NCBI GenBank assembly: GCA_026770585.1
Contig: MU646520.1
Span: 95,573-107,455 of the forward strand
DNA from: Baffinella frigidus
Taxonomy: Eukaryota; Cryptophyceae; Cryptomonadales; Baffinellaceae
Reading direction: 5' to 3'
DNA: 11,883 bases
Positions 5,566 to 11,772 of this stretch are shown here, in pieces; positions within the stretch are counted from its first letter, which is position 1, and each line of letters starts with the position of its first letter. Position numbers and translations under genes: made by a program. The notes beneath the pieces are model-generated. The model did not search any database, was not told the origin of the DNA, and worked only from the letters and a program-made list of their open reading frames with translations.

Positions 5566-8500
5566 GTGGTCGTGCGCCGGACCAATTGTGATGCTATGCG
5601 GGGCCTCGCATGACCGGCCGCCCCTGTGGAAGAATTTACCGCGTGGGGGCACTGTTTTGGCATATCATCCGGGTCGGAACAGGCTGTGGGTGTTGCGGCT
5701 CAGCATGACCCAGGGCGCAGAACGCGTTTGGGGGCGCACAAGAGATCAATGCGCGTCCCTTGCGTGTCGTGTGCTGTACGCTGACATCGTTTGGCGTGTT
5801 GTCTCTGGTGGGGGTGGCAGCTTCTGGCGTTTCTCACGCGCGCTCTCGAGCGAAAATTGGAGGGCGACGGAACCGACTACGCGCAGGTTCCAATCTCCCC
5901 TCTCCAGCTTGTCGCTCGACCTACATCTAATCACCTGTCCCCGTCGGGCCGCGATGCTCGCTGACGACCCACCCCCTGCCGCACATGCACCCAGTCTCCT
6001 CTTTCAGGCGATGCCCCCGCTCTCGCCTCAAATTACGAGCTAGCAACACGGCAAGCGCGGGTCGGGGGGACTCCTCGCGGTGACACCCCCACGCGCATCG
6101 CATCGCACGCGTGCGTCGTCTCGCGTGGCGGCGGGCACGAGCACGCGCACGAGCAAGCGCGCCTCTCCTCTGACGCGTCTGCACGCGAGGACAGGTGGTG
6201 AAGGAGGTGGAGGCGGAGCAGTCAGCGGGAGAGCAGCGGGCGGGGGGCCCAGCGCGCGCGGAGGAGCGGCTGCGGTTCCTGGTGGAGGCTCTCTCGCGCT
6301 GCACCTCCACCCTTCAAGTCCGCGCGCACTCCGCTCTCGTCAAGGTGCCGCGCCTACCTCTGTCTCAAAGGCTGACTCAGGCTCGCCGATTTCGTGAGCC
6401 CGGGCTCTTTTCCGCTCCAAAGTTGACGAATTTGTACCACAAACCCAGCATGTCAACTTGAGAATAGTCCGTGAACCCGCCTGAAGCAGAGCTAGAGCGC
6501 CCTCCCCGCTCAAGGCTCGCGCTGCCTTTGTCGACCTGCCTCTTGAAGTTCCTCTCAACTTTACGATGTGGGTTTGTGGTCCGTCAACTTTGGAGTGAAA
6601 CCCCGCCCGTTCTCACGAGTCTGGTGAGACACTGGAGAGACCAAACCGACTGAGAGAGAGAGAGAGCTGCAAGCTTACCAGCCACACTCGACTGCCCGAG
6701 GTTTCCTCGCAGATCTCTCCTTCGGTTCCGAGTTTGTGCATGTGGTGACCCACGGAAAACGCGGCAGCGCAGCGGGGCGCAAGCAACTACACAGTGGCCT
6801 TCGCAGATCGCTCCTTTTATTTTCGTGTCACTAATTAAGAGCTGCTGAGTACAAAGACATCTTATTGACCGATATTTCTACCAGATTTATGGTTGGAATT
6901 TCCTTCGAAGCCCACTTTGTCACATGCAGCGTGCCGTTGACGTGACGGGCAAGGGTGTGTCGACTTGGACAACAGTCAGTGCCGACACACGGGCGAGAAG
7001 TTACATTTTGGAGACAACAAATGAGATGTGCGATCAAGCGCGATTCACTCATCACGCACCCCACCCCATTCCCGCACCCGCACGGGGAAACGTATGCCTG
7101 ATGGTTGAGACAGACCTGAAAGCATGATGATTCGGACAAACTTGAAATCATGATTGTTTAGAAAGAAACCAGTGTGTGTGGCTACAACGTAGCCTCCGTC
7201 GGCGGGAAATGCATTTCGGGCGTGTAGGTATCAACAGGGGTCTCTCTCTCTCTCTGGTATCACCATGGGTCTTTTTCTGTTGGTATCAACAAGGGTGTCG
7301 CTCCCTCTATCTCGTTCTGCCACACGATGCTAGCCAGACGAACAGAATAAATGGACGTTTTAGGGTTTTGTGGGGGATGCTACACGGAAAGCGTGCAGGT
7401 ACGTGACCAATATGCTGACTTTTGGCGTGTTTCCTGGGCAACAATCCAACAATTGACTTAGGAATCTGTTCGCATGGATAGCCTCGTGTGGTGAGGCGGT
7501 GATCAGGGCGCGTGATACGATGCAGCGCCGCTGGTTCTCTGTTGGTATCAACAAGGGCCTCTCAGTAGCACCAAGGACCTCTCACGCTCCCCGCTCCCGC
7601 CGTCCCACGCCTCAGCATCGCCTCTAGCAGCCCCCGATCCGCCCCCCCCCCCAATCTTCGCCAGCGCCCACAGCAAGTCCGCGACGTTCTGGTCCGTGCT
7701 TGGGGATGGCATGGGCTGACACCGACAATCCTGTTTAATAAATCGGAATTAACGGAATTAACTGAGGCGTGAACTTTCATCCGGGGACAGGTTTAATTTA
7801 AAAGAAAATGGCCTATCAAACCGGGTTCTGGTCCTAATTAAATTTACTTAGAGCCCTAATTAACCGTCGTCCAACTCCTATGAACAAATAGGGATCCATT
7901 TTCTTTCAAATCAAACATGTCCCCGGATTAACTCCCCCGGCGTCGCAGGCGGTGATCTCCGCGTGCACAAAGGGGGACGAGAAGCTGCTGGCGGCCGTGG
8001 AGGCCTTCGCCGTGAATGCCGTTTCGGCCAACGCTGACGTCCTCCACCCGGTACCCTCCCTTTTTCCCACCCTCCCCTTTTGAGGGCTGCCACTGTGTCC
8101 CACCCTCCCCTTTAGAGCCCTCCACCCGGTACGCACCCGCCCTTTTTCTCACCCTCCATTTTTTAGGGCTGCCACTGTGCCGAGCCGGGCTCGTCTTGAG
8201 GCGCAAGACGTTTGGATCTCGCATCTCCAGTTCTGGAACCGACGGTTGAGTGGCAGTACCACTCGAGGCTAGAAATGGGACTTTTTTTCATCAACCCTCA
8301 CGGGAGGACCAAATCGTCGATTTTAAAATCTCGAATTTACCTGGGCAGACCCCCTTTTTCGGGGGGTCTGTCTGCCCAGGTAATTTGAGATGTTAAAATC
8401 GACCATTTGGTCCTCCCGAGAGGGTTGGTGGTTTGAATCAGGGATTCTTTTACAAGTGAAGGGGGGGAAAAGGAATGTAGTAATTTTCACACAAATGGGG

Positions 8501-10448
8501 GCGTTTTGGTCACGTTCCTGGGGGAATTCCCCCAGGAACGTGATCAAGCCTGCCCGTGACTAGTACTAAATTTAACAACCCCACATTTAAAATAGTCCCA
8601 TTTCTAGCCTCGAGTGGCATCGTCACCGTTTGCCATTCTTTCGTTGTTTTCGCGCGGCCAACAGATGCGAAACCCGCCCACCCCCAAAACCCTGCCACGC
8701 CAGGGCACTCAAAACATCCACTTTTGACATCTTTCAAGGGAAACACCTTGAATTCTCATGTCAACCGCGCCAGATCTGGCGCGGATAAGGCGTCAATTTC
8801 CCTCGACCATTCTGGCGTGGTGGACCCATGTGTAATTTAAACACCGTTTTGTGTTAATGTTAAACACCGTTTTGTGTTATTGGTGGCCTCGCAGGCGCTG
8901 ACGGCACTGGTTGCGAAGTTCGCGGAACACCCTCTGGGGGGGGTGGGGGGTCTGGGGGCGGCGCACCTCGCGGCACCCTCGCATGACGCCGCCGCCCGCC
9001 CCGCCGGTGCGTACCACACGGTGGACGACGAACCTTTCATCAAAAGTCAACTTACCTCAAGACAATTAACTTTTAAGGATTTTTCTGGTGCAAATTGGTC
9101 ACGTAACACCCCGGAATCCGGGGTCAACAAAACCCTCGTAGCCCACCGAGTGGCAGGGGTTACTCGAGAATGAAGACACTAGGGTGGTCCTATGCGCCTA
9201 GGCATAGCCATACCGTAGGAGTAGAGGGCGGTGGCCGCCCACCCCGGTGCGTACACGTATTTATCCGGGGAACCCTATTTTTCTTTCATTTGATGGCAAC
9301 GAAAATTACTACACAAATGCTTTAATGTTACTAATAAGAAAGAATTATGTAGTAATTTTCGTTGCCATCAAATGAAAGAAAAATAGGTTTCCCCGGATAA
9401 GTATTTAGCGTGGAGATGCGTGGTCCCAAGACGCTCATCCACTGAGCAGCGGCCGAGTTCCTTTCCCCCCGGATATCCGTGGGAAATGCGGTTAGAATCC
9501 AATGCAAATGGATAAGATTCTAGTACAAGTCGTTTAGATGGACTGTATCTGTGAAGCCCCTGGTGGCTGCTAAGTGACAGGTTGGGTCATTGACTGGCTG
9601 CCGGTCGATGACCCTAGCCTGTCGGCCGCTCTGTCTCGCAGAAGCCTCAACCTTGAACCCTCCGCCCTGAACCCTCGCACGCCGCCGCCGCCCCCAGCCG
9701 GTGCAGTGCTACTTTTAGACGCGATGGTGGCCAATCAAAAGTCAACTCAATGGCGGAATTCTCAGATCTGAGGATTGTGCCAAACGTTGACGGAAATTCA
9801 GGGGAATTGGTCGAAATTGACTTTTGCGATTGCCTCCGCTCAGGTCTAGCGTAGGACCAAACTGCACATGTGCGGTTGTACCGGAAAGGGGTGTACAACA
9901 GGCCACGTTGGAGCTGGGGACACCTCCTAGCTCTGCCTCACTCGGGTTGACCGCCTATTCGCAGGCACGGTGATTTCGCGGCGAATCCGTCAACTTTAGA
10001 GCGGGAAAGAGCCCGGGCCCACCAAATTGGTGAGCCCAAATAGACTGAGACAGAGCTAGAAACACAATCTGATTTGGGGGTTGGGGGGTAGGCGGGGCGC
10101 TCCCAAACCCTAGACTCCAAACCCCAAACCCCAAACCCCGAACCCCAAACTCCAAACCCCAAGCCCCACACCCCAAAACCCAAGCCCCACACCCCAAACC
10201 CCTTACCCCACACCCCAACCCTCAACCCCCAAACCCAGGCGTGGACTCAACGTCCTCCTCCCACTCCTCCTCCGTCTCGTGGGCCCCGCCCGACGCCGCA
10301 GGAGAGGGGGGCGGCGAAGGGGGCGGGGGCGGGCGGGCGCTGGCCGCGCACCGCGTGATCCTCCGCGTGCTTGAAGTGTTCCCGACGGGGACCATGGTCC
10401 TCCTCGACATCCTCACGCAGGTACCCCCCCCGCGCCATGTCACGTCAC

Positions 10449-10494
<46 letters not shown>

Positions 10495-11274
10495 TGTGTG
10501 TGTGTGAGAGAGAGAGGTGGGGTGTGTGGGGGGGGGCGCCGCGTCATTCCGCGTGTGTGTGCTTCGGGTTTGAGGTTCGTAACGTTCACGGTTGAGGGTT
10601 GAGGGGTTATTGTGGCTGGAGTTGTTGGGCGCGGGGGAGCGTCGTTCCACCCCAAGATAGCAAAAACATGGTTTAAATTGCATGGCCTCGCCCATGAAGA
10701 CGACCTCCAGTACAAATCAAGAGGATTGAAAAACGTAAACAATGACCAGCTTGCGGCGGAAAAGTTGGGAAAATTGCCCCCCCCCCTCCGCGCCGAGCTG
10801 GAGCCTAGGACCCCCATAGGGGCTCGTAGGGGCTCGTAGAGTCCTAGGGGGTTGTTTGGTTTCGCCACTTTGGTGAGACGGGGCGCGTTTTCACTCCAAA
10901 GTTGACGGGCGTGTACCGCGGATCCGGAGTGTCCACTTAAGAATAACCTGTCACGCACCCCCCCTCTCCTCTACCCCCCCTCCTCCTCCGCGCGTGCTGG
11001 CCTACGGGGCTGCCTCCTCGGCGGATTTGCTCCCACTCTGAGGGCTGGTGGTCTGGAGCAGGCGTTCACGGCGAACCTGCTTCCTAGACACACACGCGTG
11101 TCCTTCCTCTCCTGACGACTGGCGCGCCACGTCCCTCAACCCCAGGCGTTTCCGCACAAGCGGAAGAGCGGGAAGGAGCAGACGAATTTCACGGAGAACC
11201 TTCTGCACGTGACGCGCTACGTCCCGCAGCTGCTCGTCGACGCGCACGCCCTCCTCATCGATCGCCTTCTCCAG
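5436..11274 (+). CDS. RRN3: RRN3 (TIF-IA) RNA polymerase I initiation factor, six exons, 3' end beyond window
   Basis: RRN3 is the HEAT-repeat factor that binds RNA polymerase I in the nucleolus and brings it to the rDNA promoter; its activity follows growth signals. The identification rests on spliced exons: 5436-5565, 6190-6344, 7949-8050, 8895-9006, 10239-10420 and 11146-11274. Junction phases agree throughout (1, 0, 0, 1, 0). Joined, they reproduce the family order: an N-terminal VR...LL...KGxTN stretch, a helix pair ending HSALVK/AVISACTKG, LLAAVEAFAVNAVSANADVL then ALTALVAKF, a Ser/Gly-rich loop where animal RRN3 has an acidic-serine loop, LAAHRVILRVLEVFPTG, and FPHKRKSG...NLLHVTRYVPQLL. 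The last two match the family's (C)HRALQIIARYVP and FPFVRKS...YVHNLLRI stretches, which I know from human RRN3. About 270 residues are present; family members have roughly 600-650, so most of the protein lies to the right. Introns are 630-1600 nt and, except the first, hold miniature elements. Exon 1 boundaries are the least sure part. Confidence 0.86.
5566..6189 (+). other. RRN3 intron 1, no element seen
   Basis: GC-rich sequence of about 620 nt with several open frames on both strands but no recognisable protein, no inverted-repeat element and no exon-tail copy I could align with confidence. It is the only RRN3 intron in the window without miniature elements. Confidence 0.5.
6190..6344 (+). 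CDS. RRN3: RRN3 exon 2
   Basis: From 6195 this gives 50 codons (VVKEVEAEQS...RAHSALVK) ending in the clean phase-0 donor AAG/GTGCCG. The acceptor is either GCGAG/GACAG (6190, phase 1) or GGACAG/GTGG (6195, phase 0). An in-frame TGA just upstream, near 6172, limits the exon to this point. The second half, EERLRFLVEALSR onward, corresponds to the helix INWLLEFRSSV of animal RRN3. The end flows into exon 3 with the same spacing as the human protein. A miniature inverted-repeat element begins only 9 bp after the exon, at 6354. Confidence 0.8.
6354..6495 (-). mobile_element. Family-A element at the start of RRN3 intron 2
   Basis: CTACCTCTGTCTC to GAAGCAGAGCTAG, the same core as 4574-4712. Flanks CGCGC and AGCGC are a possible 5-bp duplication. 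Its left edge is 9 bp past the exon 2 donor. Confidence 0.82.
6545..6655 (+). mobile_element. Diverged family-A fragment
   Basis: GTGGGTTTGTGGTCCGTCAA, CTTTGGAGTG, TCTGGTGAGAC and ACCAAACCGACTGAGA correspond to the family-A core in the opposite orientation to the copy at 6354. Its end runs into a short GA repeat. Confidence 0.6.
6660..7225. other. Part of RRN3 intron 2 without recognised elements
   Basis: I found no exon, no family member and no strong inverted repeat here. Open frames up to 106 codons on the - strand have no family resemblance. The exon 2/3 junction is gap-free against the family, so no RRN3 exon is expected. Confidence 0.4.
7226..7563 (+). repeat. Reiterated GGTATCAACAAGGG words
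   Basis: GGTATCAACAGGGGTCTCTC (7226), GGTATCACCATGGGTC (7256), GGTATCAACAAGGGTGTC (7281) and GGTATCAACAAGGGCCTCTC (7545). The first three are spaced 25-30 bp. A short CT run follows the first copy. The region between about 7300 and 7540 shows nothing else. Confidence 0.65.
7779..7928. mobile_element. Family-C inverted-repeat element, intact
   Basis: ATCCGGGGACAGGTTTAATT to CAAACATGTCCCCGGAT, with about 30-bp end repeats including AAAAGAAAATGG/CCATTTTCTTT. 150 bp, no coding capacity. It lies just before RRN3 exon 3. Its reverse complement matches 3926-4235 over the full length apart from the nested insertion. Confidence 0.92.
7949..8050 (+). CDS. RRN3: RRN3 exon 3
   Basis: Exactly 34 codons, phase 0 at both ends, between GCGTCGCAG (acceptor) and CACCCG/GTACCC (donor). 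It encodes AVISACTKGDEKLLAAVEAF and then AVNAVSANADVLHP. This lines up with the RRN3 helix pair around VVEEYLAFLGNLVSAQTVFL. The acceptor is 20 nt downstream of the end of an inverted-repeat element (7779-7928). The sequence TTAAC at that junction is a good branch-point candidate. The last 10 nt of the exon plus the donor are repeated at 8119-8132. Confidence 0.87.
8041..8182 (+). repeat. Tandem duplication across the exon 3 donor
   Basis: Two units, 8041-8118 and 8119-8182, both starting CCTCCACCCGGTAC and sharing CCCTTTTTC, CACCCTCC and AGGGCTGCCACTGTG. The first unit includes the last 10 nt of exon 3. Confidence 0.85.
8292..8427. repeat. Long near-perfect hairpin
   Basis: The arms begin CAACCCTC and end GAGGGTTG, with GGGAGGACCAAAT, CGATTTTAA and ACCTGGGCAGAC all paired in the other arm. 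The loop is T/C-rich near 8352-8362. Arm length about 60 nt with a handful of mismatches. Confidence 0.88.
8510..8543. repeat. Perfect 34-bp palindrome
   Basis: TCACGTTCCTGGGGGAA followed at once by its exact reverse complement, with no loop. Confidence 0.95.
8765..8784. repeat. Perfect 20-bp palindrome
   Basis: CCGCGCCAGATCTGGCGCGG, in RRN3 intron 3. Confidence 0.95.
8834..8880 (+). repeat. Tandem 23-bp repeat next to exon 4 acceptor
   Basis: TTAAACACCGTTTTGTGTTA occurs twice in a row. Each copy can form AACAC/GTGTT. The second ends 14 nt before the exon 4 AG. Confidence 0.85.
8895..9006 (+). CDS. RRN3: RRN3 exon 4
   Basis: The acceptor is GGCCTCGCAG before 8895 and the donor GCCG/GTGCGT after 9006. 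The exon has 37 codons plus one base (phase 1). ALTALVAKFAEH continues the helix started in exon 3 (family: CLSMIASHFVPP). The rest is a Gly/Ala/Pro-rich stretch that starts the variable loop. Two copies of a 23-bp AT-rich repeat lie immediately upstream (8834-8880). Reading past the donor stays open for about 55 more codons but runs into element sequence, so I did not extend it. Confidence 0.83.
9037..9180. mobile_element. Possible family-E related fragment
   Basis: CAAAAGTCAACTTACCTC and the following TTAACTTTTAAGGATTTT resemble family-E arms. GAGTGGCA and ACTCGAGAATGA near 9150-9172 resemble family-G tips. The boundaries are uncertain. Confidence 0.4.
9190..9207. repeat. Short hairpin CTATGC...GCATAG
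   Basis: CTATGC, GCCTAG and GCATAG form a small inverted repeat just before the exon 4 tail copy at 9234. Confidence 0.7.
9234..9257 (+). repeat. Exon 4 tail-and-donor copy 1
   Basis: GCCGCCCACCCCGGTGCGTA plus CACG against GCCGCCCGCCCCGCCGGTGC and GTACCACACG at the real exon end (8992 onward). One substitution and two small gaps. It is followed directly by family-D element 9261-9400. Confidence 0.7.
9261..9400. mobile_element. Family-D element, intact
   Basis: TTATCCGGGGAACCCTATTT to AAATAGGTTTCCCCGGATAA. The arms pair over about 60 bp each. 4-bp flank GTAT on both sides (9257-9260 and 9401-9404). 140 bp. Confidence 0.92.
9405..9678. other. Part of RRN3 intron 4 without recognised elements
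   Basis: No gene evidence. Near 9650-9678 a few ACCCT words (TTGAACCCTCCGCCCTGAAC) resemble the degenerate telomere-like tracts. Confidence 0.4.
9679..9704 (+). repeat. Exon 4 tail-and-donor copy 2
   Basis: ACGCCGCCGCCGCCCCCAGC plus CGGTGC aligns with ACGCCGCCGCCCGCCCCGCC plus GGTGC at the exon end. Family-E element 9709-9854 follows within 5 bp. Confidence 0.6.
9709..9854. mobile_element. Family-E element
   Basis: ACTTTTAGACGCGATGGTGG to GCCTCCGCTCAGGTCTAGCG. Its reverse complement matches both ends of 1632-1765. The inside holds GGAATTCTCAGATCTGAGGA. Confidence 0.8.
9927..10059 (+). mobile_element. Family-A element in RRN3 intron 4
   Basis: CTAGCTCTGCCTCACTCGGG to ACTGAGACAGAGCTAG with an inner CACCAAATTGGTG hairpin. 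133 bp. No matching flanks visible. Confidence 0.85.
10097..10238 (+). repeat. C-rich telomere-like tract ending at the exon 5 acceptor
   Basis: Repeated CCCCAAAC/CCCTAGA-type words. The tract runs straight into AAACCCAG, the exon 5 splice acceptor, so it supplies its pyrimidine-rich stretch. Confidence 0.85.
10239..10420 (+). CDS. RRN3: RRN3 exon 5
   Basis: The acceptor AAACCCAG lies directly at the end of a C-rich telomere-like tract. The first two bases complete the glycine codon left open by exon 4 (phase 1 to phase 1). GVDSTSSSHSSSVSW and a glycine-rich run form a flexible loop at the place where animal RRN3 has its acidic-serine loop. LAAHRVILRVLEVFPTG and TMVLLDILTQ follow, matching the family CHRALQIIARYVPSTPWFLM region. 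The donor CACGCAG/GTACCC is phase 0. This is one of the two exons that identify the family best. Confidence 0.87.
10454..10516 (+). repeat. GA/GT microsatellite
   Basis: (GA)n to 10491, (GT)n to about 10505, then (GA)n again, in RRN3 intron 5. Confidence 0.95.
10517..10854. other. Part of RRN3 intron 5 without recognised gene
   Basis: It holds a few GAGGGTTGAGGGG words near 10590 and a 75-codon open frame (10612) whose middle, FKLHGLAHEDDLQYKSRG, looks protein-like but matches nothing I know. The word GACGACCTCCAGTACAAAT also occurs, slightly shorter, near 413-431. Confidence 0.35.
10855..10960 (-). mobile_element. Diverged family-A fragment
   Basis: CCACTTTGGTGAGAC, CACTCCAAAGTTGACGG, TGTACCGCGGA and GTCCACTTAAGAATA follow the family-A core. 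The terminal CTAG sequences are missing. Confidence 0.65.
11146..11274 (+). CDS. RRN3: RRN3 exon 6 (last exon recognised in window)
   Basis: Forty-three codons, phase 0 at both ends, between CTCAACCCCAG and CTCCAG/GTTCGT. AFPHKRKSGKEQTNFTENLL corresponds to the RRN3 motif FPFVRKSERTLECYVHNLL. HVTRYVPQLLVDAHALLIDR corresponds to RISVYFPTLRHEILELIIEK. The similarity is gap-free across the exon 5/6 junction. The last 29 nt plus the donor GT are repeated almost exactly at 11474-11504 beyond a broken inverted-repeat element. The next exon was not identified. Possible acceptors are at 11502, 11532 and 11574. Confidence 0.9.
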
Positions 11275-11354
11275 GTTCGTCCGTCATCATCTTATCACGT
11301 CCGTCGTATCCGTGTTTTACGTACTGATCACGTCCGTCTGGTCCGTCTTCACGT

Positions 11355-11473
11355 TTATCCGGGGAAACCTATTTTTGTTTCATTTCCAGGCAACGAAAAT
11401 TACTACACAATTCGTTCTTACTAGTAATATTAAAGCATGTGTGTAGTAATTTTCGTTGCCTGGAAATGAAAGA
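11355..11473. mobile_element. Family-D element, right end missing
   Basis: The left end TTATCCGGGGAAACCTATTT is complete. The right arm stops at GGAAATGAAAGA, about 20 bp short of the expected end. The copied exon 6 tail starts at the next base. Confidence 0.88.
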
Positions 11474-11504
11474 ACGCCCTCCTCATCGACCGCCTTCTCC
11501 AGGT
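11474..11504 (+). repeat. Copy of the exon 6 tail plus donor GT
   Basis: Thirty of 31 bases equal 11246-11276 (GAC for GAT is the only change). It could act as a second donor, or through its CTCCAG as an acceptor. A shorter relative, GCTTCTCCAGGTC, is at 11564. Confidence 0.92.
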
Positions 11505-11622
11505 CTTCTTTTTCTTTATTACTCTTGATACAGGTCCTAAATCAGGCCCTTTGGCCTTGAGTTGCTTCTCCAGGTCAACAGATACAAAGTCGAAGGTCCT
11601 TGCCCGTCAGAAGGGTGGACGG

Positions 11623-11729
11623 CCTAATTCCGGCGTCGCCCTAATTCCGGCATTCCGCATCACCCTCTACCGTATTGCATACGGTCGCCCCCTACGGAAT
11701 GCCGGAATGAGGTTGATGCCGGAATTAGG
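11623..11729. repeat. Set of nested inverted repeats
   Basis: CCTAATTCCGGC pairs with GCCGGAATTAGG. Inside it, CCGGCATTCCG pairs with CGGAATGCCGG. At the centre, ACCGTAT pairs with ATACGGT. Probably a small fold-back element, in the region after RRN3 exon 6. Confidence 0.75.
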
Positions 11730-11772
11730 TCCCTTGCCTAGTTGAGGATCAAGTCTCTCCGACCGCCACTTC

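Larger units (their letters stand above)
8259..8617. mobile_element. Large inverted-repeat element with internal hairpins
   Basis: CCACTCGAGGCTAGAAATGG plus GACT at the left is mirrored exactly at the right (AGTCCCATTTCTAGCCTCGA plus GTGG, ending 8617). It encloses a long hairpin (8292-8427) and a perfect palindrome (8510-8543). No protein. Confidence 0.85.

Noticed and set aside
5196-5663. Long - strand open frame opposite RRN3 exon 1 and the promoter region
   Set aside because: It overlaps the RRN3-like exon on the other strand, and its product is low-complexity Arg/Ser/Pro. Treated as a shadow frame.
5790-5830. Possible copy of the exon 1 tail (GGCGTGTTG...GGTGGGGGTGG against GGTGTTTTGCTGGTGG)
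   Set aside because: G/T-rich, low-complexity likeness with gaps; not strong enough to count with the other exon-tail copies.
5927-6310. Arg/Ala-rich - strand open frame over exon 2
   Set aside because: A GC-driven shadow of exon 2 and intron 1; no domain.
7562-7733. GC-rich open segments between RRN3 exons 2 and 3 (for example SSTKDLSRSPLPPSHAS on +)
   Set aside because: The exon 2/3 junction is gap-free against the RRN3 family and in phase without it; the sequence is proline/serine low complexity.
10612-10839. Seventy-five-codon open frame with a protein-like middle in intron 5
   Set aside because: No family recognised, and exons 5 and 6 join without a gap in phase. It may be a remnant, but I cannot support a gene.
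11503-11747. Possible RRN3 exon 7 reading on from the exon 6 tail copy (VFFFFITLDTGPKSG...)
   Set aside because: It does not resemble the family sequence expected after the LLIDR helix. The T-rich start looks more like a pyrimidine tract before an acceptor at 11532.
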